Positions 49,928 to 59,039 of a stretch of DNA of 64,000 nt are shown here, piece by piece. The notes below the pieces were generated by a model that had not been told where the DNA came from, ran no database searches, and was given only the letters and a program-made list of their open reading frames with translations. Within the stretch, counting starts at the first letter, position 1. Every line of letters begins with the position of its first letter. A program made the position numbers and the translations under genes. The stretch spans positions 620,001-684,000 of the forward strand of contig NZ_VFOZ01000001.1 in the NCBI RefSeq assembly GCF_006716425.1. The letters run 5' to 3'. Source of the stretch: Actinoallomurus bryophytorum (GTDB lineage Bacteria; Actinomycetota; Actinomycetes; Streptosporangiales; Streptosporangiaceae).

Positions 49928-52029
49928 CCGGCCTCGCTCAGCGCGAGGCGGGCGTGCAGTCGCCGCAGGGGGCTCGGCAGCCACCAGTTGGCGCGGCCCA
50001 GCAGCCGGATCGTGGCCGGTACCAGCAGCGCGCGTACGACGGTGGCGTCGATCACCACCGCGGTCAGGAGGCCGACGCCGATGAGCTTGATGAACGAGAT
50101 GCCCGACGTGGTGAAGGCGCCGATCACGACGGCCAGGAGCAGGGCGGCGTTCGTGATGATGGCGCCGGTGCGCTGCAGCCCGACGGCGACCGCCGCGGTG
50201 TTGTCCCCGGTGCGGTCCCACTCCTCCCGGATCCGGCTGAGCAGGAACAACTCATAGTCCATCGACAGCCCGAACGCCACGGCGAGAATGAGCACCGGCT
50301 GTGACGCCTCGACCGTCCCCGTCGAGGTGAAGCCGAGCAGGCCCGAGAGATGGCCGTCCTGGAACACCCACACCATGACGCCGAACGCCGCACTGAGCGA
50401 CAGCCCGTTCATGACCAGTGCCTTGAGCGGAAGCACGACCGAGCCGAGCGCCGCGAACAGCAGGGCGAACGTCACCACCGCCACGAACAGCGCCGTCCAC
50501 GGGAGTACGCGGGAGAGGCTGCTCAGCAGGTCGGTGAGCTCCGCGGTCTGCCCGCCGACGTACACCTGTCCCGGCGCGGGCAGTGCCCGGATCCGTTTCA
50601 CCAGGTCGCGGGCCTCCGATGACTGCGGGTCGGCCGGCGTGCGTACCGCGACGTGGGTCGCGCCGCCGCCCGTTCCCGCGATGTCGACCGCGGACACCCC
50701 CGGCAGACCGCGCAGCCTGCCGGTGTAGCCCTGCAGGTCAGGGCCCGAGACGCCGCCGGTGAGGACGACGTCGATCGGTGAGAGCGAGCTGTGGGCGAAG
50801 TCGCGGTCGAGGGTGGTCGAGACGGTACGTGCCTCGGCGCCGGGCGGCAGTGCGCGTACGTCGACGCCGCCGAACCGGATGCCCAGGAACGGCGCGCCGA
50901 GCGCGAGGAGGACCGCGATCGAGCCGACGGCGTAGAGCACGGGCCGGCGCATGACGCTGCGGGCGAGCCGGTACCAGGCGCCCCTGCCGGTCCGCTCACC
51001 GGTACGCCGCCGCACGAGACGGAGCGCGTCGACGCGCCGCCCGAGCAGTGCCAGCAGCGCCGGCAGCACGGTGAGCGCGGCCAGCATGTCGACGAGCACG
51101 ACCGCCATCCCGCCGAGGCCCATCGACCGCAGGAACATCTGCGGGAAGAACAGCAGCCCGCCGAGCGCGATGGCGACCGTGATGCCGGAGAACGCGACCG
51201 TGCGGCCCGCGGTGGCCATGGTCCGGGCCAGCGCCTCCTGTTCGGAGTCGGTACGCCGCAGTTCCTCGCGGTAGCGGGTCACGATGAACAGCGCGTAGTC
51301 GATGGCCAGGCCGAGCCCGAGCATCGTCACCACGTTGATCGCGAACGTGGACACGTCGGTGGTGAGGGTGAGCAGCCGCAGAGCGGTGAACGCGCCGAGG
51401 ATCGCCACGCCGCCGATGGCCAGCGGCAGCAGCGCGGACACCAGGCTGCCGAAGATCACGACGAGCAGCACCAGCAGGATCGGCGTGGAGATCATCTCCG
51501 CGCGTGCCAGGCCTGCGGAGGTCTGCCGGTTCAGGTCGCTGTTGACGCCGATCGTCCCGCCGCGCAGGGTTCTCAGGCCGGGCGCCGCCAGGTCGTCGCG
51601 GACGCGCTTGTAGGTGGCCAGACGCGCCTGCAGGTCGGCGCCGGTCAGCCGGATCGCCGCGTACGTCGCGTGGCGGTCGCGCGAGACCAGGGCCGGCGAG
51701 CGCGTGTCCCAGTAGGTGGTGACGTGCGGCACGTCGCTCGTCGGAAGCTTGGCCAGTGTCCCGGTGACCGCGGTACGGAAGGCCGGGTCGTCGACGGTCA
51801 TGGACCGGCTCTCGTACAGCACGACGAGTTCGCCGTCGGAGGGGCCGACACGGTCGTTGATGATCTTTGCGGCGTGGGACGATCCGGAGCCCGGGTCGTC
51901 GAAGCCGCCGCCCTTGAGCGCGCCGAACACCTGGGTACCCCACACGGAGGCGATGGCGATGAGCACGAGGGCTCCAGCGAGGACCCATCGTCGCCGCTGG
52001 TGGACGAGGCGGCCTAGAGATTCGAACAT
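49924..52029 (-). CDS. MMPL-family (RND) transporter
   Basis: A 701-residue MmpL-like exporter with two RND halves. Seen: first helix after HQRRRWVLAG, GGGFDDPGSGSSHAAKIIND, proton-relay segments GLGLAIDYALFIVTRYREEL and FGLSMDYELFLLSRIREEWD, and a C-terminal PATIRLLGRANWWLPSPL. GGGAG precedes ATG 52029. It is divergent from a TetR gene and the intervening region has several palindromes, so it is probably the repressed target. It is a paralogue of the MMPL gene at 11.9-14.1 kb. Confidence 0.92.
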   Translation of the reverse strand: MFESLGRLVHQRRRWVLAGALVLIAIASVWGTQVFGALKGGGFDDPGSGSSHAAKIINDRVGPSDGELVVLYESRSMTVDDPAFRTAVTGTLAKLPTSDVPHVTTYWDTRSPALVSRDRHATYAAIRLTGADLQARLATYKRVRDDLAAPGLRTLRGGTIGVNSDLNRQTSAGLARAEMISTPILLVLLVVIFGSLVSALLPLAIGGVAILGAFTALRLLTLTTDVSTFAINVVTMLGLGLAIDYALFIVTRYREELRRTDSEQEALARTMATAGRTVAFSGITVAIALGGLLFFPQMFLRSMGLGGMAVVLVDMLAALTVLPALLALLGRRVDALRLVRRRTGERTGRGAWYRLARSVMRRPVLYAVGSIAVLLALGAPFLGIRFGGVDVRALPPGAEARTVSTTLDRDFAHSSLSPIDVVLTGGVSGPDLQGYTGRLRGLPGVSAVDIAGTGGGATHVAVRTPADPQSSEARDLVKRIRALPAPGQVYVGGQTAELTDLLSSLSRVLPWTALFVAVVTFALLFAALGSVVLPLKALVMNGLSLSAAFGVMVWVFQDGHLSGLLGFTSTGTVEASQPVLILAVAFGLSMDYELFLLSRIREEWDRTGDNTAAVAVGLQRTGAIITNAALLLAVVIGAFTTSGISFIKLIGVGLLTAVVIDATVVRALLVPATIRLLGRANWWLPSPLRRLHARLALSEAG

Positions 52030-52043
52030 GTCTCTGCTCCCGA

Positions 52044-52055
52044 GTAACCTGTTAC
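52044..52055. promoter_or_regulatory. GTAACCTGTTAC palindrome
   Basis: A 5-2-5 perfect palindrome 14 nt before the MMPL start codon, in the region shared with the divergent TetR gene. Candidate repressor site on the MMPL side. Confidence 0.5.
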
Positions 52056-52067
52056 TAGCGATAACTT

Positions 52068-52102
52068 CAGTGAACGCCGTTTACCGTTAACGGTGTTCAC
52101 TG
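52068..52102. promoter_or_regulatory. Long TetR operator candidate
   Basis: CAGTGAACGCCGTT (52068-52081) faces AACGGTGTTCACTG (52089-52102), 13 of 14 positions complementary, with a perfect ACCGTTAACGGT core palindrome at 52083-52094. ACGCCGTTTACC also recurs as a direct repeat at 52074-52085 and 52109-52120. It lies between the divergent MMPL and TetR genes. Confidence 0.7.
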
Positions 52103-52137
52103 AAGCACACGCCGTTTACCACCGTCAAGGGAGAGCC

Positions 52138-52857
52138 GTGCCGACCACCCGCCGGGAACGCCTGCGCGACGCCACGCTGCTCGAGATCAAGGAGGTGGCG
52201 CGCGAACACCTCCGAGCTCACGGCCCCGCCGGTATCTCCCTGCGCGGCATCGCGCGTGACATCGGCATGACCGCCCCGGCGCTGTACCGCTACTACGCGA
52301 GCCTCGAAGACCTCCTCGCGGCGATGATCGAGACGTACACACACGAGCTGAGTGACGCGATGGAGGCCGCGCGCGACGCGCTGCCCGCCGATGACGTGGG
52401 CGGCCGTCTCGTCGCCGTGACCCGCGCCTTCCGCTCGTGGGCCCTGGACCACAGGCCGGAGTTCACGATGATCTACGGCGCGCCCGCGCCGGGCTTCAGC
52501 GCGCCGGAGGAGGGCGGGATCCGGGAGGCGGGAGGACGGCTGGGCGGCATCTTCTTCGCGCTGTTCGCCGAGCTCTGGCAGCGGGCGCCCTTCCCCATTC
52601 CGTCCGATGAGGAGATCAACCCCGCGCTGCGCCGTCAGCTCGAGGTGTTCTCGGCCGGGTGCGGCCCCGAGGTGGCCGGCATGCCGATCGGCGTCATCCG
52701 GTTGTACGCCGCGGCATGGGTCCGGTTGTACGGCCTGGTCACGATGGAGATTTTCGGACACGTGCACTATCTGATGGAGGACGCCGATCCGTTCTTCGAG
52801 TCCGAGCTGGCCGACCTCGGCAAGATGCTCGGCCTGAAGAAGATCGCCCCTGCCTGA
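52138..52857 (+). CDS. TetR-family regulator
   Basis: A 239-residue TetR regulator. The DNA-binding domain includes GPAGISLRGIARDIGMTAPA and LYRYYASLEDLLAAMIETY (about 25-70). The C-terminal part matches the TetR_C_13-like ligand domain (FRSWALDHRPEFTMIYGAPAPG, YAAAWVRLYGLVTMEIFGH). AGGGAGAG precedes GTG 52138. It is divergent from the MMPL gene with palindromes in between, a standard local repressor-exporter layout. Confidence 0.9.
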   Translation: MPTTRRERLRDATLLEIKEVAREHLRAHGPAGISLRGIARDIGMTAPALYRYYASLEDLLAAMIETYTHELSDAMEAARDALPADDVGGRLVAVTRAFRSWALDHRPEFTMIYGAPAPGFSAPEEGGIREAGGRLGGIFFALFAELWQRAPFPIPSDEEINPALRRQLEVFSAGCGPEVAGMPIGVIRLYAAAWVRLYGLVTMEIFGHVHYLMEDADPFFESELADLGKMLGLKKIAPA

Positions 52858-53066
52858 CGGGTCCGGATTTGCGGGGATTACACAGCCCGAACCATCGCAT
52901 TCGTCCGCCATTTCCCGGATTCGGATTACATCAGGTGGTCGGGGCGCGTGGTAATCCACGGTCGGCACAGTTTTGCCGTGGTTTGCAGTTGCGGCGACTG
53001 ATTGCACACCTTCACGGCGATAGAACTGGAGGCCGAAGCGGAGCCGAGGAAGCAGGGGGAAACTTC

Positions 53067-53318
53067 ATGGCCCGTTCCGGTCCGACATTCGACCCGGACG
53101 GTCTGACCGCCGCGCAGCGCTACGGAGAGGCCTGCGTCGTGTGCCACAAGAAGTGGCCGCGACCAAGGGCTCACGTGGGACGGCTGCCAGACGATTCCCG
53201 GGTATTCGCATGCGATGACTGCGTGCCCGCGCTGCGGATCATTCCGCAGCCGGTCCGCAGACGAGCCGCCAAGGGCAAGGAGCCCCGCAGGCGAGCACAG
53301 AGTTTGACCAGAGCCTAA
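53067..53318 (+). CDS. Small CxxC-CxxC protein, hypothetical
   Basis: An 83-residue basic protein. CVVC (residues 23-26) and CDDC (49-52) could hold one zinc as a zinc ribbon; between them lies HKKWPRPRAHVGRLPDDSR. The C-terminal 25 residues are Arg/Lys-rich and may bind nucleic acid. AGGGGGA precedes ATG 53067 by 8 nt. It is single, with two strong hairpins directly after it. I recognise the pattern of an actinomycete-only small protein but no function. Confidence 0.75.
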   Translation: MARSGPTFDPDGLTAAQRYGEACVVCHKKWPRPRAHVGRLPDDSRVFACDDCVPALRIIPQPVRRRAAKGKEPRRRAQSLTRA

Positions 53319-53324
53319 TTGGAA

Positions 53325-53359
53325 GAGCGTCCTGAGTCCGGGGGGAGCCCAGGACGCTC
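53325..53359 (+). terminator. First terminator after the CxxC gene
   Basis: GAGCGTCCTG (53325-53334) pairs with CAGGACGCTC (53350-53359), a perfect 10-bp stem with a 15-nt loop, 6 nt after the stop codon. No U tract follows. Confidence 0.75.
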
Positions 53360-53362
53360 ACG

Positions 53363-53403
53363 AGAGACGCGCGCCCGGCGGGGGCGGCCGGGCGCGCGTC
53401 TCT
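53363..53403. terminator. Second, longer terminator hairpin
   Basis: AGAGACGCGCGCCCGG (53363-53378) pairs perfectly with 53388-53403 (16 bp, 9-nt loop), followed by TCACTTC. It is placed only 3 nt after the first hairpin and can also end transcripts from the opposite side. Confidence 0.8.
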
Positions 53404-53566
53404 TCACTTCACCTCCGGCCGGTCGCGGCTCCCACGCCGACCGGATCCGACCACCGCCGGCCGCGCCCGCAGCGCCGAGGACCCGCGACGTCACACGGCG
53501 ACGATCGGGACGGCCTCGGCCACGGGCGGGCAGCGGCGGGCATCCTGGCCGATGGCCGGGGCGGCC

Positions 53567-54742
53567 TCAGCCGCGGGCGTCCTGCCAGGCGCGGTTCCAG
53601 TCCGCGTAGTCGGCGCAGCCCTTGTCCTTGGCGCAGCTCGCGGCCGGCATCCGGGCGAACAGCACCTTGCTCAGATAGGCACGGTCACCGACGTGGTAGG
53701 CGCTGCAGAACTGCGGGCGCAGCCGGTCGGGCGCGCACGCCTCCGGGTTGGCCGGGGCCACGCCGTCCCACTGGGCCACCTGCTGCTGTACCTCCGGCGA
53801 GCTCGCCCAGTTGAGCCACTGGTACATGCAGTTCGGATGGTCGGCACGGGCGCCGATCATCCAGGAGTCCATCCAGCCGGTCACGCCCTCGCGCGGCGTC
53901 ACCCCGGCGACGGGCCGGCCGCTGCGGCTGAGCACGTCGACCTGGTACGGCCAGACCTCGCCCAGCGAGGCCTCCCCCGTCGCGAACGCGGCGATCGCGT
54001 CCGACGGGTTGAGCCAGTACGTCTTCACCATCGGGTGCTGCTTGGCGATCACGTTCGCCGCGGCGGAGAGCTGCTTGGGCGTCAGCGCGAAGGGGTCCTT
54101 GATGTGCAGCTTCCGGTTGTGCGCCCGCAGGTAGAGCGCGACGTCGCCCAGCGTCAGCGGGCTGTCCCGTACGACCAGGTGCCCCGAGTACCTCTTGGCC
54201 TGCGCCGGGTCGAACAGCGCCGCCCAGCTGTCCGGCTGCGGGCGTACGGTCCGCTGGTCGTACATGAGGAGGTTCGCACCCCAGGTGAACGGCACGGCGT
54301 AGTGCTTGCCCTTCACCGTGAGCTGCGAGCGGAGGGCGGGCTCGAGCTCCTTGTAGGAGTCGACGAGGTCCGGGTTGACCGGCACGACCTGTTTGTCGGT
54401 AATGAGCTTGCCGGCGATCTCCGGGGTCGCGGCGACCCCGTCGTAGTGGAGGTTCGGCTTGGACATCAGGGCCAGCATCTCCTGCGGGTTCGCCGCGTAC
54501 TTGATGTTGACCTTGCACTTGGTCTTCTTCTCGAACGGGGTGATCCAGTCGACTCGCGGGTCGTTGGCGCCGTCCTCGAGGTAGCCGTTCCAGCTCACCA
54601 GGGACACGGAGCCCTCGCCCTGCCCCATGGTCTGGGCCGCCCGCACCTCTGTGGTCTGGTGATCGCCGCCGCCCCCGCTGCAGCCCGCGAGACCGAGTGC
54701 GGTGGCCATCACGGCCGCCGCGAGCATCCGCGAACGCCTCAT
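53567..54742 (-). CDS. Polyamine-type ABC substrate-binding lipoprotein (PotD-like)
   Basis: A 391-residue solute-binding lipoprotein: signal peptide with lipobox LAGC (Cys 21), then the PotD/PotF pattern (VSLVSWNGYLED, FEKKTKCKVNIKYAANPQEML, YDGVAATPEIAGKLI, VKGKHYAVPFTWGANLLMYD, GEASLGEVWPYQVDVL, ASSPEVQQQVAQWDGVAPANPEA without ends). It would bind spermidine, putrescine or a related compound. No permease or ATPase gene is adjacent, so it is an orphan here. It has extra Cys residues near the C-terminus (CSAYH, CAKDKGC), not usual for PotD. GGGAG precedes ATG 54742. Confidence 0.87.
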   Translation of the reverse strand: MRRSRMLAAAVMATALGLAGCSGGGGDHQTTEVRAAQTMGQGEGSVSLVSWNGYLEDGANDPRVDWITPFEKKTKCKVNIKYAANPQEMLALMSKPNLHYDGVAATPEIAGKLITDKQVVPVNPDLVDSYKELEPALRSQLTVKGKHYAVPFTWGANLLMYDQRTVRPQPDSWAALFDPAQAKRYSGHLVVRDSPLTLGDVALYLRAHNRKLHIKDPFALTPKQLSAAANVIAKQHPMVKTYWLNPSDAIAAFATGEASLGEVWPYQVDVLSRSGRPVAGVTPREGVTGWMDSWMIGARADHPNCMYQWLNWASSPEVQQQVAQWDGVAPANPEACAPDRLRPQFCSAYHVGDRAYLSKVLFARMPAASCAKDKGCADYADWNRAWQDARG

Positions 54743-55035
54743 ACCGCTCCCGTTCCATCGTGAAGAACCTCTGCGGCGAGCGTAACGACGTACGTGAGCG
54801 GATGCGTACGGGGACCGGGTTTGACGCCGGGGAACGGAAGAAGTCCGGACAACCGCGCCGGGGGCTACGCGGTTGTCCGGACGTTATGCGGCCTCGGGAG
54901 GGCGCCCCTCTGCAGTCACGCCTGTCACGGAGGTGTTGGAGGGGGAGGCGGCGCGACTGTAAAATGCCCGCCCGAGACCGCGGCTTTCGGGCGGCCGCCT
55001 GACGCGGCCGCGGGAGGTGAGGGTCGGCTGAACGG
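54743..55035. other. Spacer between PotD-like and small hypothetical genes
   Basis: 293 bp without a gene. It holds the strong hairpin at 54843-54882 and very GC-rich sequence with GGCGGCC/GCGGCCGC near 54990-55020. The PotD-gene promoter should lie between 54743 and 54840. Confidence 0.55.
54843..54882 (-). terminator. Perfect 15-bp hairpin
   Basis: GTCCGGACAACCGCG (54843-54857) pairs with 54868-54882, 10-nt loop. On the minus strand TTCTTCC follows. It lies downstream of the small gene at 55036-55350, whose transcript it likely ends. Confidence 0.82.
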
Positions 55036-55350
55036 TCATCGCCGGCTACCGGGCCACGCGGCCGCCGGAACCCGGCGTGCCCGTGACGTCTCGGCCTCGC
55101 CGAAGAGGATGCCGCCGGGCTGTGGGGGCGGAGGCGACATACGGCGACGAGCCTGGATGACCTCGATCGACTCGACGAGCTCCTTCACGTTCGGCGCTTC
55201 TAGGAAGCGGTCGGCATCTCCACCGAGTGGAGGGAGCGCCCACCAATGGCGGGTCGCCTGCCCGAACCAGATCGTCCAGTACGGGTAACGCGCCGCCAGC
55301 ATGGCCAACACTGAAACCGGCTGCTGGTCGAGCGATTCGTCGGCAGGCAT
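55036..55350 (-). CDS. Small hypothetical protein
   Basis: A 104-residue protein with an aromatic core (VLAMLAARYPYWTIWFGQATRHWWALPPLG, about 14-43, in pieces) and a helix (APNVKELVESIEVIQARRR), ending in a Pro/Arg-rich tail. Similar aromatic small proteins occur in actinomycetes, often near Xre regulators and DUF397 genes, with unknown role. GGGAG lies 6 nt before ATG 55350; longer in-frame starts are less likely. Confidence 0.7.
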   Translation of the reverse strand: MPADESLDQQPVSVLAMLAARYPYWTIWFGQATRHWWALPPLGGDADRFLEAPNVKELVESIEVIQARRRMSPPPPQPGGILFGEAETSRARRVPAAAWPGSRR

Positions 55351-55875
55351 GAGGGGCTCCCTGACAACCGGGGAACGTCTTATTTTTGCGTTGAGCAAAT
55401 GTCGACATTCGAAGTGTGTCGTATGCCACAGAGGAGGTCAAGAGCCGTAGCTATTATTTGTAGTTTGCCCTGTCAACGGAGATAGACAGCGCAAAAGCGC
55501 TGTTCAACGCCGGGCCGGCATGGCGGAGTCAATGATCTTCCCCGCCGTCCACAGGACCCCGTTTACGGCGGTGCCACCACCGCGGCAACCCGCCTTGGAC
55601 CTGTTGAGCGGTCCCCCTCAGCACATGGTGACCTACTCCGCCGCCGGAGACCAGCCTCCGGAGCACCTGCTTCTCCGACACATCGCCGTAGGGCCGTTTC
55701 GCCCGGTCCGGAAAACCCGCAGCGTACGACGCGAAATGCGGACCGGCCCTTTTTTCCGGCCCGCGAAATCGGCGCACAAAGCGTCTGTGCGCAAAATGCC
55801 GGAAAGGGCGCGTCCCTTTATCATGATCGTGGCCGCACCCCCATCGGACGGGATGCGGCCACGACGCGGCTCGGC
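55351..55875. other. 525-bp spacer, possible leader or small RNA
   Basis: No convincing gene. It is AT-richer than its surroundings at 55380-55500. Small hairpins are visible: ACAGCGC-AAAA-GCGCTGT (55486-55503) and GCGCACA-N7-TGTGCGC near 55773-55793, plus GGCCCTTTTTTCCGGCC near 55746. One end carries the promoter of the small gene, the other the terminator at 55827-55864. Confidence 0.45.
55827..55864 (-). terminator. Terminator of the aminotransferase-dehydrogenase operon
   Basis: TCGTGGCCGCA (55827-55837) pairs with TGCGGCCACGA (55854-55864), 11 bp, 16-nt loop, 11 nt beyond the mmsA-like stop. TCATGATAAAGGG follows on the minus strand. Confidence 0.75.
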
Positions 55876-57362
<1,487 letters not shown>

Positions 57363-57366
<4 letters not shown>

Positions 57367-58625
57367 GCGATCTCTTCCAGCGCGTCGATCAGGATGCCCA
57401 GACCCTCTTCGCCCTCGTCCTCGGTCAGCGTGAGGGGTGGCGCCATCCGCAGGGTGTTGCCGTACAGGCCGCCCTTGCCGATGAGCAGACCACGTGCCTT
57501 CGTCGCCTCCAGCATGCGGGCGGCGAGCTCGGGCTCGGTCAGCTCGATCGCGAACATCAGGCCCTTGCCGCGTACGTCGGTGACGATGTCCAGGCGGTCG
57601 CCGGCGGCCTTCAGCCCGTCTATGATCCGTCCCCCCACCTTGGCGGCGTTGGCCTGCAGGTCGTGGTCGAGGATGTAGTCGAGCGTGGCGTTCGCCGCCG
57701 CGGTCGAGATCGGGTTGCCGCCGAAGGTCGACAGGCCGGTCGCGTGCAGCGCGTCCAGCAGCTCGCCACGGGCCACGACCCCGCCGATGGCGAACCCGTT
57801 GCCGAGCCCCTTGGCGAAGGTCATCATGTCCGGCGTCACACCGTGGTTCTGGATGCCCCAGAAGTTCTGCCCGGTGCGTCCCCAGCCGGTCTGCACCTCA
57901 TCGGAGATGAACAGGATGCCCTGCTCGGCCAGGACCTCCTGGTACGCGGCGTACAGCCCGTCCGGCGGGCAGGTGTAGCCGCCGACGCCCTGGATCGGCT
58001 CGGCGATGACCGCGGCCACGTCGCCGCCCGTGACGGTGGCGAGGGTGTGCCGCAGGTCCTCGGCACAGACCTTGATGTAGTCCTCGTCCGACAGCCCGCG
58101 GAACTGCGTGAGGTGCTGGTCGCCGCCGTGCAGGAAGTACACGCTGAGCGGCGACAGGGCGCTGTTCTTCCAGGACCGGTTCGCGGTGATCGAGATGGTG
58201 CCGAAGGACCGGCCGTGGTAGCTCTGCCGCATCGCGAGCACCTGGTTGCTCTTGCGCGCGTACGTCGCCAGCAGCAGCGCCGTCTCGTTGGCCTCGGTGC
58301 CGGAGTTGGTGAAGAACACCTTGGCGTCCTCGATGCCGGACAGCCGGGCGATCTTCTCGGCCAGCTCGACCTGCCCGCGCAGGAGGTACAGCGTGGAGGT
58401 GTGCACCACTCCGGTCGCGAGCTGGCGCTCCACGGCCTCGCGCACCTCGGCGATGTCATAGCCCAGCGTGTTGGTGACGATTCCCGCGAAGAAGTCGAGG
58501 TAGGTACGGCCCTCGGCGTCGGTGACCCGGCTGCCCCGGCCGCTGACGATCTCGATGGGCTCGTCGTAGTAGAGGGCCACCCAGTTCGGGATGACCGCGC
58601 GATGGCGTGCAAGCAAGTCCGACAT
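57363..58625 (-). CDS. Class III omega-aminotransferase
   Basis: A 420-residue PLP-dependent aminotransferase. Seen: YLDFFAGIVTNTLGY, FFTNSGTEANETALLLA, YHGRSFGTISIT, AEPIQGVGGY, cofactor Asp 242 in FISDEVQTGWGRTG and Schiff-base Lys 272 in TFAKGLGNGFAIGG. The family includes beta-alanine:pyruvate, GABA and alanine-glyoxylate aminotransferases. The coupled CoA-acylating semialdehyde dehydrogenase favours beta-alanine (giving malonate semialdehyde). It is first in a two-gene operon. Confidence 0.92.
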
Positions 58626-58723
58626 GTCTAGAGTCTTCCTGTCCTGCCGTACCGAGCGCAGGCGACACAGTGTCAGGACTCTGGCCCCGCATGTGGCAAC
58701 CTGTCACGCCCGGCAGGCCGTGA

Positions 58724-58999
58724 TCACAGTGCGTTCAGCCGGCGAGCCAGCCGGAAGTCGTGCTCGGTCAGGCCACCCGCGACATGAGTGCTCTGGGTCA
58801 GGGTGACGGTGTTCCACTGGATCGTGATGTCCGGGTGGTGGTTCGCCTCCTCCGCCACACCGGCGACACGGTTGACGAACTCCATGGCCTCCTTGAAGTC
58901 CTTGAACTTCGCGGTGCGCACGATGGAGTCGCCGGCGCGCTCCCAGCCGGGCGTGTCGGCCAGCTCCCGCTCGACCTCGGCCTCATTCAGCTTCTCCAT
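58724..58999 (-). CDS. phhB: Pterin-4a-carbinolamine dehydratase
   Basis: A 91-residue PCD/DCoH protein that dehydrates 4a-hydroxytetrahydropterin. The signature E-x2-NHHPD (His 54, His 55, Pro 56), the following WNTVTLTQSTHVAGGLTEHDF and the early WERAGDSIVRTAKFKDFKEAM without ends are clear. No aromatic amino acid hydroxylase is beside it, so its partner is unknown. It is upstream of the aminotransferase gene (98-nt gap, same strand) and divergent from the PucR gene. Confidence 0.92.
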   Translation of the reverse strand: MEKLNEAEVERELADTPGWERAGDSIVRTAKFKDFKEAMEFVNRVAGVAEEANHHPDITIQWNTVTLTQSTHVAGGLTEHDFRLARRLNAL

Positions 59000-59039
59000 T
59001 TTTGGCCTCCCCTTCTCTTCGTTTCATACCATCACGAAT

